Below, in pieces: positions 42,409-55,000 of a stretch of 64,000 nt of DNA (position 1 is the first letter of the stretch; each line of letters begins with the position of its first letter). Origin of the DNA: Agaribacterium haliotis (GTDB lineage: Bacteria > Pseudomonadota > Gammaproteobacteria > Pseudomonadales > Cellvibrionaceae); contig NZ_NKQJ01000010.1 of NCBI RefSeq assembly GCF_002312815.1, positions 124,001 through 188,000 of the forward strand. Reading direction: 5' to 3'. The position numbers and the translations under genes are program-made. The notes beneath the pieces are model-generated. The model had not been told where the DNA came from. It saw only the letters and a list, made by a program, of their open reading frames with translations, and made no database searches.

Positions 42409-43728
42409 TCAGGGTTCTCGCATCGCACCGGCGCGGGCGCGCAGCAGGGGTTTCATCCAGTAACTCAATACACTTTTGCGGCCGCTAACAATGTCGACAG
42501 CCGCCTGCATACCCGGAATGATCGGTTGTCCATTTAAGGAGCTGGCACTGGTTTCTATATGCGCGCGGTAATAAGTCAGGTCTTGTTTTTCATCGCGCAG
42601 GGCATCAGCGCTGACATAGGTCACCGTGCCACTTAAGCCACCGTAGATAACAAAATCGTAAGCGCTGAATTTAACCACGGCTTTAAGCCCCGGCTTAACA
42701 AAAGCAATATCGGCCGGCGCAATACGGGTTTCGACAATTAGTTTGTCGTCGAGCGGTACAATTTCCATAATGGCTTCACCAGGGCCAATCACGCCGCCGC
42801 GGCTTCTGACGGCAATATCTTTTACTTTGCCGTCGACTGGGCTGCGAACTTTACTGCGGCTGAGTTGATCGGCCAGGGCCGTGCGCATTTCACTTAAGCG
42901 CGCAAGTTCCGCATCGAGTTCAGCGAGTTCTATCTGCGCGCGCGTGCGAAATTCCAGCGCCGTGCTCAGCCGCTCACTGATCGCCTGATCGCGCGCAGCG
43001 GCGAGTTTTTCAGCTTCGAGCTGCACACCTTCAAGTTGACCGCGCATGCTGGTTAATTCACGCTCGAGTTTTAACAGTTCAATTTCCGCAACTGCGCCGC
43101 TGGCAACTGCCGCCTGCATCAGCTGTTTTTCCTGTTCAAGCGAATGCAAATTTGCGGCAATGGTCTGCGCTTCACTTTGTTTTTCATTGACGGCGCCAAG
43201 CTGTTGATAAATTCGCTGAGCCGCCTGCTGTAACTGCGCCTGTAATTGTTGCAGGCGCTCGTGATAGCTCGCTTGAGAGTTTGCCTCGGCGTGGGCAGAT
43301 GCCTCGGTATCTTCAAGCTGCCTGAGTGACACCACAATTGCGCTCTGCCACGGCAGAGCGCTGTCGACTGCAACGCTGTCTAATTCCGCCTGCAAGCGAC
43401 TGCGCCGTGCCAGCAGAGCACTGCGCTGCTGTTCGCTCTCCTGAAAATTTGCACGAAAACGCGTATCGTCCAACTCTAAAAGCACCTGCCCCTGCTCGAC
43501 CAATTCACCTTCGTGAACCAGCAGTTGTTTTAAAATACCCCCCTCTAAGCTCTGGATTTTTTGTACCGCCGTGAGCGGAACAATTTTTCCATCACCCACC
43601 ACAACTTCATCAAGCTCGGCCCAGGCCGCCCATAAAATCAAGCTCAAACTCAAGCCGGCAACCAGATACACCACTTGCCGTGCGCGATAGGCTTCTTGAA
43701 TATTTTTCCAGTGCTGCTTAGTTGTCAT
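42409..43728 (-). CDS. Type I secretion membrane-fusion protein (HlyD/LapC-like)
   Basis: 439 residues. One N-terminal membrane segment (about residues 20-37) is followed by a biotinyl-lipoyl-like strand (LEGGILKQLLVHEGELVEQGQVLLELDD), a long coiled coil (about 85-280) and the HlyD C-terminal domain (SPVDGKVKDIAVRSRGGVI, PGMQAAVDIVSGRKSVLSYWMKP). It bridges the ABC transporter and the outer-membrane channel. Its start overlaps the ABC gene by 11 bases. Confidence 0.92.
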   Translation of the reverse strand: MTTKQHWKNIQEAYRARQVVYLVAGLSLSLILWAAWAELDEVVVGDGKIVPLTAVQKIQSLEGGILKQLLVHEGELVEQGQVLLELDDTRFRANFQESEQQRSALLARRSRLQAELDSVAVDSALPWQSAIVVSLRQLEDTEASAHAEANSQASYHERLQQLQAQLQQAAQRIYQQLGAVNEKQSEAQTIAANLHSLEQEKQLMQAAVASGAVAEIELLKLERELTSMRGQLEGVQLEAEKLAAARDQAISERLSTALEFRTRAQIELAELDAELARLSEMRTALADQLSRSKVRSPVDGKVKDIAVRSRGGVIGPGEAIMEIVPLDDKLIVETRIAPADIAFVKPGLKAVVKFSAYDFVIYGGLSGTVTYVSADALRDEKQDLTYYRAHIETSASSLNGQPIIPGMQAAVDIVSGRKSVLSYWMKPLLRARAGAMREP

Positions 43729-46060
43729 TGCAGCCTTCCTCTAAGTGCTGCTGCGCACTTACCACTTCGGCTACGCTGCCCGCGCTTTCTTTTTTTACAC
43801 TGTGTATTTGTGAATACTTTGGTCGCAAGCTGTTTATTTGAGAGTTATTTTGTTGGTTTTCTTGAGCATTAAATTGTTCTTCGGGTTTTACCGCAGCTTT
43901 TACCTCAGGTTTTCCAACAGGCTTAACCGCAACCGATCGCACGCGCTGTTGTTGTTTTAATAACTGCGCTACCGGCCCGTCGGCAACGATGTGGCCGCGC
44001 TCTAGCACAATTGCGCGATCGCACAACTCCAGCACTTCGCGATTGTGGCTGGCAACAAGCAAAGACTGGTTGCGCGGCAGTTTTTGCAGACAGGAAATAA
44101 CCTGTTGCTGCATTTTTTCATCCATAGCACTGGTCGGTTCATCGAGCAATAACAATGGCGCTTCGCGCAATAAAGCTCTGGCCAAAACAACACTTTGACG
44201 CTGACCACCGCTTAAATTTCGGCCGAGCTCACCGACACAGGTGTCTAAGCCCTGCGGCAACTGATCAACAAAACGATTGAGGCCGCTTTGATACAAAACA
44301 TGTTTTAACAGCTGCGCATCAACTTGCTCTTGGCCCCAAACAATATTGTCGAGCACTGAGCCGTATTTAAGTGCCGGCTGCTGAGCGAGAAACGCACTTT
44401 GCTTGCGCAGTTCGGCCAGTGGCCACTGGCGCAGATCAATACCGTCAAATAAAACCTGGCCGCGCTCAACTTGATACTGGCCGGCCAACAGCGACAGCAA
44501 ACTCGATTTACCCGATCCAGCGGCGCCAATCAGTGCAATGCGTTCACCGCGCGCAACACTAAAATTAATTGTTTGCAGAACACAGATTTCGCTATTGGGG
44601 TAAGAGAAGTCGACATTTTTTAAACTGACATTGCCATTGAACTGGCGGTTTTGCATAGCCTGTTTGGCGCTGCCCTCTTGCGGCAAATGCATTACTTGCT
44701 CAACAGAATTAATGGCCGTTGTCGTTTGCTGGTATTTAAGCAGCAACATCGACAGCTGATTAATACTTGCCGCCGCGCGGCCGCTTAACATGACTATGGC
44801 AATTAAACCGCCCATGCTTAACAGGCCATCGCCAATGCGATAGACCCCCCAAATAATGAGCCCGACGGTAACAAATTGCTGACAACTTAGGATGCTATGG
44901 CTGAGCTTTTGACTCTGCTGGCGCGCGGCTGTATTCCAGTCGTTCAATGCGGCGACCGTTTGCTGCCAGCGATTTAAAGCCTGGGCTTCGGCATTTAATT
45001 GTTTGCTCTCGGGCAATAGTTGCAGTTGTTCTATCAGCAGGCTTTGCCTTTGCGTTGACAATTGTGAAGCCTGCTCAATGCTCGCCTGCAGCTGAGGCCT
45101 TAATAAAAAACTTGCAGTAATAATTAACAGCATGGCCAACAGTGGCACCAAGACCATAGGCCCGCCGAGCCAGGCTATTACAACTAAAAACAGCAAGCTA
45201 AAAGGCAAGTCAACAAAGCAGGCAACCGTGGCGGAAGTTAAAAATTCGCGCACGCTGTCGAACTCTTGAATTTGTTTGGCAAAAGCCGCTGCCGATTTAG
45301 GCCGGTTTGCCAGGCGCATGCCGAGCGTGCTGGCCATAAGCTTGCTTGATATATTCAGCTCTATGCTGCGCCCGGCCATATCGGCAAGGCGGCTGCGCGC
45401 TTGTTTTAACAGCCAGTCAAAACTCAGCGCGATTGCCGCAGCCAGCGCCAGTACCCACAGGGTGTGCAGTGCCTGGTTCGGCACCACCCTGTCGTAAACA
45501 TTCATGGTAAACAGCGGCACTATCAAGGCAATAAAATTAATACACAGCGAGGCAAGCAAAAAATCCCGGTACCAGGGTTTTACTTCGGCAATGGCATTGA
45601 TTAACCAGTGGCGCTCTTTGCTCTGCACTAAGTCGCGGCTGCGCGCATCGCTTAATTGTTCCGGGGCCAGCAAAAAAAGGCGGCCATCTAGCTCATCAAG
45701 AGATATAAAACTGTGCAGCTCTTCACCCGCTAACAGTTGTTCACCGTCGTCAAACTCGGGGCGGCAGATTTCAAACTGCTCGGCTTTGAACTTAAGTAAA
45801 ATTAAAGGCCGGCCTGCAGTATCGATGGCCACGGCTGGCAGCGGTGGCCTGGCACCGACACCGCCCGCACCGAGCTTGGCCACACAAACATCAAAACCCG
45901 CGTTTTCGGCCGCGCTTGGCAGCTGCGCTTCACTCAAACAGCCGCGCTGCAGCGGTAAAGCCTGCAACAGTTGCGCCGGGTGCCTGGGCATATCGTAGTG
46001 CCGGCAAAACCAATACAGGCAGGCTAACCAGGCATCGTGTTGATTTATGCTTGTGCTCAC
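43718..46060 (-). CDS. Type I secretion ABC transporter (LapB-like) with inactive C39-like domain
   Basis: 780 residues. Residues 1-140 form a C39-like domain with no proper catalytic Cys/His arrangement, as usual in LapB-type exporters. Six membrane segments lie in about 160-430, and the ATPase domain follows: Walker A GAAGSGKS (512-519), signature LSGGQ (616-620), Walker B LLLLDE (636-641), switch His 672. The last 70 residues are a polar, Lys/Gln/Asn-rich tail beyond the normal ABC end. It exports the giant adhesin encoded 11 bases upstream. Confidence 0.92.
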   Translation of the reverse strand: MSTSINQHDAWLACLYWFCRHYDMPRHPAQLLQALPLQRGCLSEAQLPSAAENAGFDVCVAKLGAGGVGARPPLPAVAIDTAGRPLILLKFKAEQFEICRPEFDDGEQLLAGEELHSFISLDELDGRLFLLAPEQLSDARSRDLVQSKERHWLINAIAEVKPWYRDFLLASLCINFIALIVPLFTMNVYDRVVPNQALHTLWVLALAAAIALSFDWLLKQARSRLADMAGRSIELNISSKLMASTLGMRLANRPKSAAAFAKQIQEFDSVREFLTSATVACFVDLPFSLLFLVVIAWLGGPMVLVPLLAMLLIITASFLLRPQLQASIEQASQLSTQRQSLLIEQLQLLPESKQLNAEAQALNRWQQTVAALNDWNTAARQQSQKLSHSILSCQQFVTVGLIIWGVYRIGDGLLSMGGLIAIVMLSGRAAASINQLSMLLLKYQQTTTAINSVEQVMHLPQEGSAKQAMQNRQFNGNVSLKNVDFSYPNSEICVLQTINFSVARGERIALIGAAGSGKSSLLSLLAGQYQVERGQVLFDGIDLRQWPLAELRKQSAFLAQQPALKYGSVLDNIVWGQEQVDAQLLKHVLYQSGLNRFVDQLPQGLDTCVGELGRNLSGGQRQSVVLARALLREAPLLLLDEPTSAMDEKMQQQVISCLQKLPRNQSLLVASHNREVLELCDRAIVLERGHIVADGPVAQLLKQQQRVRSVAVKPVGKPEVKAAVKPEEQFNAQENQQNNSQINSLRPKYSQIHSVKKESAGSVAEVVSAQQHLEEGCNDN

Positions 46061-46071
46061 TTGCTTATCCT

Positions 46072-49000
46072 TTAGCTTGTTATCAGCACTTGATCGTCTA
46101 TTAGCTTTTGAAAAATAGCGGCATCGTCGAGTCCGTCCGTGTTGCCGCCATAAAGATCGTCGACCGTTTGTGAGCTAATTAAAATTTGTTGCACGGCGCC
46201 GCCGCCAAGGTTAATCACAAGTGTCGAATCGCTGCCGTTGTCACTGAGATCGACATAGCTATCGAGCTCGGAGCCGCTTGAGCTGTCGACCGAGCTGAGT
46301 AAATCACTAAGGTCAATATGGTCTTCGCCGACACTAAAGTCGCTAATCTGATCGGCCGCCGGTGAGCCGGCCGCACCGGCTCCGGCCGCTTCGAAAACAA
46401 AAAAGTCTTCGCCGGCAGCGCCGCTGACTACGTCGTCACCTGCACCGCCAACTATGCGATCGCGAAGGCCGCTGCCGCTTAGTGTCGAATCGCCGCCGCT
46501 GCCAACTTCAATTTCCATGCTCGCGGTTGTGCCGCTAACAGTTTTGCCATCGAGGGTCGACTGAGGCGTTAATACAAGCGAAAAATTATCACCGGCCTTA
46601 AGGCCGACAATTTGTACATCGGCGACTTTGTCTTCGGCTAACAGCCAGTTGGCGCCGCTGCGTGTCGCACCAATAAAGCTGATGTGTTCGGGCGCGCCCT
46701 CAATCAGCAGGCTGGCTTTTTCACCGGGCGCGGGGTTCTGCGCGCTTAAGCTCAAGCCGAGCGGCTGGGTGCTATTGGCATCGGCGTCGCTGTATAAATT
46801 GTCGTAACTGAGCGTTAGCAGCGGGGCATCGGGTTCGGCGTTAAGGTGTATAACTAAATCCTGAGTCACAGCGTCACTGCGATCACTTTCGCGCTTGCCG
46901 TCAACCACGGCAGTATCGAGCGCAACAACACCGACACTTAAATGCAAGTCGCCAAAGGCAGTGGCACCACTGATCAGCTCAAAACTATCTATCGTTGCGC
47001 TGGCACTATCGAGCGAGGCGATTAAATCGCCGCTGATGGGGTTGCGAATAAAGCTCGCTTGTTTGTCGCCAATTTTTATGCCGGTCAGGCCGTCGAGCGC
47101 GCTGGCATCCGAGGCCGCCGCATCAATGTGCACCTGTAGTTTCAGGCTTTCATTGGCATTGACGGTCTCGGTGGTGCTGGCCTTAATCGCGATATTAATA
47201 ACATCGCCTTCGTTGGCATTGAGCTCGCTTAAGTCGTTGGCCATCTGTGGCTGATCGGCAACCGGGTCGATATACACCATAAACGGCGCATCGCTACTTA
47301 AGGATTCGCCCGTCGCCGTTTCAACCGTAATTGCTTCAAGGCTCAGCGGCAGATCGCCGCTGAAATCAAGCGGCGGCCGCAATACCAGGTTGTCGAGCTG
47401 AGAGGCAAGCACACTGAAGGCGCTAGTTGGCTGGCCCTGAAAACTTCCGCCATCGGCACCGTTGTTTGGCAGCTGTTGCAGCGAAGCGCCGCTGTTCCAA
47501 AAAATCACCGCATCTTTGGGCACGCCTTTAATTTGCAAGCTCATTACTTCCGAGCCATCGACATCAAAAAGTTCAGCACTTAGCCCCGTTAGGCTGATAT
47601 CGCTGTCTTCGGCGCCGCGCACATCTGCACTGTTGACAATGGCGTGATCGGTAACCGGCTGAATATCAAACACCAGCGCTGTATCAAACCAGTCGCTAAC
47701 GACATTGTCTTGCCCGGTCGCCGGCAGCGGCACCGTAGCATCCTGCACTTGTAAACTGATCGGTAAACTCAAGTTACCGCTGTAATTTAGCGGCGGTGTG
47801 TAACTGAGGCTGCTTAATTTAGACGTGTCGTTGAGCACGTAGTTGCCCATGCCATCGGCAACTAATACGCCTTCTGGATCATTGAGCTGGCCGCCGTCGG
47901 CCGGCAAACTAAAGCGCAGTGCAATGACACTTTCTACGCCCTCGTTGGGCTGGGTGTTGACGTCACCCACCAGAGCACTCAGATCAAAATCAAAAACCAC
48001 AGCTTCGTCTTCAAGGCTGGAGCCCACGGTCGGCGCTGAAGCCGTGTCGACGATAGGGCCTATTTCAAACTGCAGTGTTTGTATATCGGTGCGGGTATCT
48101 CCGCTCGGGTCGGTTGCAATCACCGTCATCGGCATCTGCATCACTCCGGCAAAATCCTGCTCAAGGCCATCGAAGTGCAAGTGGTTGATGCTGGCGTCGG
48201 TGAATACAAACGCAATAACATGTTTGCCGCTGGCATCGTACTGCGCACGCACATCGGGCCCGGAGATCCAGCCGCCGCGCGGCATATCTGCGGTATCGAT
48301 GCGAAAGCTGATATTGTCATTGCTATCGTCGGTAATTTTGCCGTCGAGGTGGCCGGTGCTGGTAAAAAACTCATCTTCGCGGCCGTCGATCACCGAAGTC
48401 TGCACATCGTACAGCTCCCCGGCGCCGTCGCTGTCACCGGGCTGGTCAAAGCGAATCTTAATTGCGGCGTTGCGCATCTCGGCGTCGTAACCATTGCTGC
48501 GATCGCGATCGCCGTCGTCGATGACCCGGGCGCTGACTTTAATCAGGTCATAACCCAGCGCCGAGCTGGTGCTGTGATCACTGCTGATCGTCGCGCCCTG
48601 TAAAAGCTGCACGCCCGCTTCGGCAACGGTATCGCTGCTAAAACCAGTTGCCGGAATCAACCAGTTGCCGCGCCCGTCGTGAATGGCGCCATTGGGGTGC
48701 GTCACCGACCAGCCGTCGGCCTCGGGCATCGTCAGCTGGATGTAGTCGAGTATCTCCGAGCCGTCGAGGTCAGAGTCCCAGAACCCGGCGCTGTTATCGA
48801 GCGCGATGGGCGAGCCGTCGCTGCTAACCAGCACGTCATCGCCGCCGTCGATAATGGTGTCTATCTCTACCTGGGCATCGACATGCACCTTGAGCTGGCC
48901 ATCTATATCGCGGCTCTGTTCAACACCGGTTTCAGATCTGTCGACAATGGTCCAGGTAACTGGCAACACAAACTCGCCGGCGGCATCCTGAGGCGGCAGC

Positions 49001-52000
49001 CAGGTCACGCGGTTACTGCTCAGCAGCTCGGCCATGCTCGGGCTGGTCGCATCGAGTAAATCGCTGAGCCTCGTCTGGCCCGCTGGCAGGGCTTTACCAT
49101 CGAGCTGCAAGCTGCCCGCGTTTGCGGGGATCACAACATCGGCGACGGTTTCCGAGCCGTCGACATCACCGAGCTCGGGGCTGAAGTTCAACACCACAGG
49201 CTGGTCTTCGATACCCTGACTCTGGGTTGTTAAATTGCCATCGCTGTCGATAACCGGGTTAACAACAATATGCAGATTGACATCAAAACTTGCCGAGTCG
49301 CCGTCCGGCTCGGTATTAATCTGCTCCAGGCGAATATTGAGTTCACCACTGAAATCTTGTGGCGGTTTTAAACTCAAATTAGCCAGCTCACTGGCCTGAA
49401 CCTGATAAATAGCATTGTTGCCATCAAAGCCCGGAATAAAACCAACGATGGCTAGCTTTGCCGGCTTGCCGTCGCCATCGACAAGCTCAACCCCTTCGGG
49501 CAGGCCGGCAATTAATAAATTAATATGCTCGGAGCCATCCTCGTCTTCGGTGCCGACATCAAAGTTGAGTTTAATTTCTCCGTCTTCGTCAAAGGGCTGT
49601 ACCGCGCTGATGGTTTTACTGCCGTCGTCGTAGCTCCAAAGGCCATCGGGCCCAGGCCCGTAATCGGGCTCATCGACAACGCCTTTTAGATCAACATGTA
49701 AATTCTTGGCGGCCGATAGCGCATCGCCGTGACCGGGTTCCGGCGCCACCCCGCCCTGAGTGCTTTCATGGGCAACGGCTTGCACTGAGATATTAAAATC
49801 GCCACTGACCGAACTGATATCTTCGAGTGGGCGCAAAACAATATTGCCCGCCTGCAAATCGTCGTCCCAAAAACTAAATACAAGCCCGGCGCTGCTGACG
49901 ACGGCCCCGTTCAAACCGACAACAGACCAGCCATCGGGCACTGTTAACTCAAAACCCAGGCGCTCTGAACCATCGCTGTCACCGAGCTTGCCGCTGACAA
50001 GGGTTTTTAGGTTGATATCTACATCTTCAAGACTGCGTTTATTTGGCGTTACCACCAGCGAGGGCTGATCTGCAACCGGGGCAATCTGTACGGTTACGGT
50101 GCGCGATGACTCGGCGCTGTCTTTGTTGTCTTGCTCGGTTGCCACCGCGGCAATAACAAAATTAAAACTGCCGGCGACGTTGGCTTTACCGGCAACGTGC
50201 AGCTGCGCAAGCTGCTCAACACTCAAATGCTCGCCGACTTTTACCACGTGTGGGCCGCGCTTAAGCTCGAGGCCACTGTCTATGCTGTCGATGCGATAGT
50301 TGAGTTTTTCAGAACCATCCGTATCAAATAACGAGGCGCTTAGTTGTACGGCGCTGCCGCCATCATCTTCGTCGAGAGTATAAATAAACTGCGAGCTGTC
50401 ATCCCACAGCGGCTCATCGGCAACCGAAGTAATTTTAATGCCGTGTTTTCCGTGAATGGTTTTATCGCCTACATCACTGCTGACCGTCGCGCGAATATCC
50501 AGTTGCGGGCTGCTGGTCGCCTGGCTTTGATTTAGGGCCGGGTGATAAAGCAAAGTGCCGTTCGGGCCCACCGAACCAGGGTCGGTACCCGAGACCACAT
50601 TTATTAATTGATCTTGAGTTAAAAAAGCATTGCCGTCACCATCGATTGCAAGTGCGACACCGTTGAGCGTTAAACTGCCACCTGCAAGCTTGGCAGTGTC
50701 AAACACAACTTTGGTTACGGTTTCATTTTGATCGGCATCGCCGGGATTAATAACCAGCGCGCTAATATCGAGCGGCTGGTCTTCAGCACTAAGCAGTGGT
50801 GGAAAAATAATGTTGCCGCTGGCATCTTTAACATTGACAGTAAAAACATTGCCATTTTCAATATCACCGTCGTTATCGGTGACTTGATAATCGATAATAT
50901 CGGTGTGTACGTCGCTTAAGTTAAATGCATCGCGGCTGACCAGTTTATAACTGCCGTCGGCGCTGACCGTCAGGGTTGCATATTCCTGATCGGCATCGTC
51001 TTTTAATTCAATAACAAATTTGCCGTCTGCATTGGCGCTGTAGTTTTTCCCGCCGTAGCTCATTTGGGTAATTGAGCCGCCGTCGGCACCTGCGCTGTTA
51101 TCCGGCATTAAGCTGCCACTGACAGTTTTACCTTCAACCAAATCCTGGACAATATTCTGCGCAACCGGAATGTCATCGCTAACAGCAACGGTAAAGGTTG
51201 CGGTGGTGCTGTCGTTATCGGCGTCGAGCACAGCAACTGAAAAATCGATATTTTTTATATTGCGGCCAGCGCCTGGATCGTGATCGATCGCCTGTGAAAA
51301 CTGAACCTGGTAATTGCCATTATCTAAATCAAAACGCAAACGCAGAACTTCGTTACCGGAGCTGGTGCTCGCAATCCACCAACTATCGGCGTCGGCAGCG
51401 CCGGCCATGCTCACCGCTTCGCCGCCACTGGTAATAGAGCTGAGCAAGCTCGGCGTTGCACTGACCTTATCATCACTGCTGCCGCTGCTGCGGGCAATGC
51501 CTTTGTCACTGTCGAAGTCCGCCGTCTGCAGGGTCAGCTCGTCTACGGCGAGGTTGTCGTCGCTGATAATATTGGGGTCGCGACCGTCGACAATATTTAG
51601 CTCTACCTGTTGCGTTGTTTTTGTGCCATCTGAATCTGTGACCGCAACCGGCAATTTAACACTCAGCACCTGGGTGGTGTTTGTTCTATCGTTATCGACC
51701 GTACTGTGCAGCAGCAGGCTGATTTCAACATCACTGTTAGCACCGGGTTCAATATCAATTTCTGCCGGCAGTGTTACCGTAAATACCGCTACGCCACGGC
51801 CGTCGATGGCATCGAGACTGCCATCTAAGTTGTCTCGCCAGTGCAGTGCTTCGCCGTTGCGAGTCACCGCATTGCCCGCTGCATCGACAACCGCATCACC
51901 GCTTGTTAGCTGATAACCGATATCGACCAATTTATCCTGACTCGCGGTCAGTGCGATATTGGCACTGGCTTTATTGTCCAGATTTACACCGAGCTGAGGT

Positions 52001-55000
52001 GGAAGTTCCGTGACCGTTAAGCTGGCGGTGCCAACGTTTGCGGCATCACCATCGATCATCGTTACTGAAATATTATTCCTTGCTTGATCGCCGTCGCTAT
52101 CAAATACCAACACCGGCAGAAAAATCTCAAGATCGCCATCATTGACGCCATTTTCTAATTCATCAATGGCCTGAAACATCTGCGCCTGATAAATTAAATT
52201 ACTGTCGCTATCTCTGCTGGGCAGAGCCAACAAGGTAATTTTCAGTACTTCGTTGCTTTGATCATTGGCATCGGCATCGTTCGGCAAATAATACGTTAAG
52301 ACTTTTCCATCGGCGCTTAAATAACTTAGTAGCGCTGTGCCACCGCTGCTCAGCTGCGGCGCTGCGCTTGCTTCAAACTGCCAATCTTCGATGTAGTCAC
52401 TGCCAACCTTAAGCTCGACAGTGCCATTGCTGGAAACCGGTAAAGCCGGATTGCCGGCGACCAGTAAATCTTCATCCAGCGATGCGCCGCTTAACAGGCT
52501 TAATTGTGGCAGGTCGCCATCGTTAAAAAGAAGTTGAATAGACGCATCATTGCTTGGCGTGGCGTTGTCGACATCAAACGCAACGATCGAAGCTTCAAGC
52601 AATAAACTGTCACTGCTGTTGTGATCGAGCGGGCGCCTGACATCAAGCACCATGGTTAAATCCAGGTCGCGGCCATTGGCCGCCTGCAGCGCAGATAAAC
52701 TCGCGATAAAAACCACAGCCGAGCCACCTGCAGTTTGAGCTGTCAGTGTATCTGCGTCGGCATTTAAACTAAAAACAACGGCTTCGCCGTCACTGCTCAA
52801 GGCTAAAGCGTTAAGTTTATTTATTAATTGATTATCGCTGTTATCAAAACGCACCGAGCTTGGCTCGAGCACATCGCTGCCGGCTAAGACACTGACAACA
52901 CGATTGCTCATATGACCTTGATCGACATGCACTTCGCGATAAAGCACATGCTCATCGTCGATATGACCGCCGTCGCCATCTTTAATTCTAATACTCAGCT
53001 GCGCGCTGTCGACATCGCCATCCGGGTCGCGAGCAAAATACTCTATCTGCACTAGCGGATCAGAAACACTGTTGTCGAGATCTTCATTGGCCTGAAAAAA
53101 CCACGAACCGTCGTAGTTAACCGTGAGATCACCTTCGGCAAAGCTGTGCTGCGCGGGGCTTGTTGCACTGACATTAATAATAGAGCTGCCAACTTGGATG
53201 GCGGTCAGCGTCAATGGCCCCTCGAGCGAGCTATCGTTAAAAAACACATTGCCGCTGTGACTCTCGGTTTCTTTAACGCTGGCGTGATCGTCGAGCAAAA
53301 AAGGCTGCACGTCTTTAATTGCTAGCACAACAGGTGCGCTAACCGTCTCGGAAGTGCCGTCGGCGTCGTGCTGGGTGGCGTCAATCCAGATTTGCGCCAA
53401 CAGTGTCTCACTCAGCACATCCTGATCAACACCTTCAAACAAGGTGACTTTTAAACTTTCCTTATCTGGGTCGAGCACGGCTTCAAGCACTAAACTGTCA
53501 CTGCCGTCAGCGCGCGTCATACGTAAACTCAAGCCGTCGCCGCTGAGCACATGCGTGGTTGCATAACCGTTGCTGGTAATGCCATCGAGCGCACTTTGGT
53601 CTGCGCTTAGACGAAATTCATCGGCGTGCAGGATATTTAACTTACTGGTTGCCGTTGCCAGAACTGGCGGGAAAATAATGCCCTGCTCAGAAATAGCTAT
53701 GGGCTCGGGCATAACAATGCTCGGCGTGCTGTCGTCGGCAGTGTTGCCGGCCCTGTCCATAACTTCGGCAACGAGTTCCCAGCCCACGGCTCGATTAAGC
53801 GTGGTAACCGCAACAACGCCAACCGACCAGCTACCATCGGCCCGCACCAAACCGCTGAAGCTTTCGCTATTGCTGCCATCACTGAAGCTAAGTTTTACAA
53901 CTTGATCGGCTTCGGCCGTGCTGGTACCGCTAATAACTGTTTCTTGCTGAAAAATTAAATCGCTGATATTGATCGCATCGGCATCGATATCTATCCAGAC
54001 TTGAGTATCGATTGAGGCCTCAGTCGACGCAGTTGCCGGGTTGCCAGCTAAGTCACTCGCCTGCGCAGAAGCGTAAAGTTCGCCATCAATAAAACCCGCC
54101 GCTTGCAGATCAAGCGCGTCACTTTGCCAGGCGCCGTCGATAACTTCTGCATTGAAGTTGAGTTCATTGGCCGGGTTCGCACTGTCCCAGACTTTTACTT
54201 GAACGACTTGGCCGTTTTCAATACCGTTGACCCGGCCACTTAAACTCACCGCACTGAGCTCATCGGCGCTGTAGTGCTGATCGCCATCAAAGACAATGCT
54301 CAGTTCGGCGAGGGTATCTTTTGTGATATTAAGCTGATCTTCAGCGTGGTTGCCGGCTTTGTCGTCGCCGCTGACATCAATAATAAGCTCACCATCGGCC
54401 AAGCTATCCAGGCTCTCGGCAAAACGCCAACTTAAGTCGTCTTGCACGATGACCGTGCCGCTGACTTTATTGCCCTCGCTATCGCTGATTGTCACCGCAA
54501 GCTGCTGCCCGGATTCAATATCCACTACTCGCCCCAAAACACTAAAAGCTTGAACTTCAGCGGCGTTAATAACCGGGCCTTCAGGCACCGAAGTGATATC
54601 AATTTCTGCCAGCGGATCGTATTTAATTGTGGCTATGGCGCTGGCTTTATTTCCGGGTTTATCTTCAGCCCGAGCAATCAGCTGCAACTGCCCCGGAGCA
54701 AAATTACTGAGATCGAGGCCGTGCACTGACCAGCTGTTATCGTTAATACTGGCGGCATTATTAAAATCGACCGAGGCGCCACTTTGGTCACTAAAACTCA
54801 AACTGACTTGCTCACCGCTGTCTATATCCAGCGATGTGCCGCTCAGTAAAACAGCTTTTGCTTCTTCGGCATTTAGTACCCCGTCATTATCGTCAAACTG
54901 CACGCTCAGCTCTGCGGTTTGATCGAGCTGCTGATCAATCGCAGCTTGAGCACTTTGCCCTTGCAAGTTGCTGCTGCGCGCCTCGATATGTAACGGCCCG

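Noticed and set aside
46895..51913. Several plus-strand frames of 100-215 residues opposite the adhesin gene
   Set aside because: They are antisense shadows of a highly biased coding sequence; the minus-strand frame has clear domains throughout.
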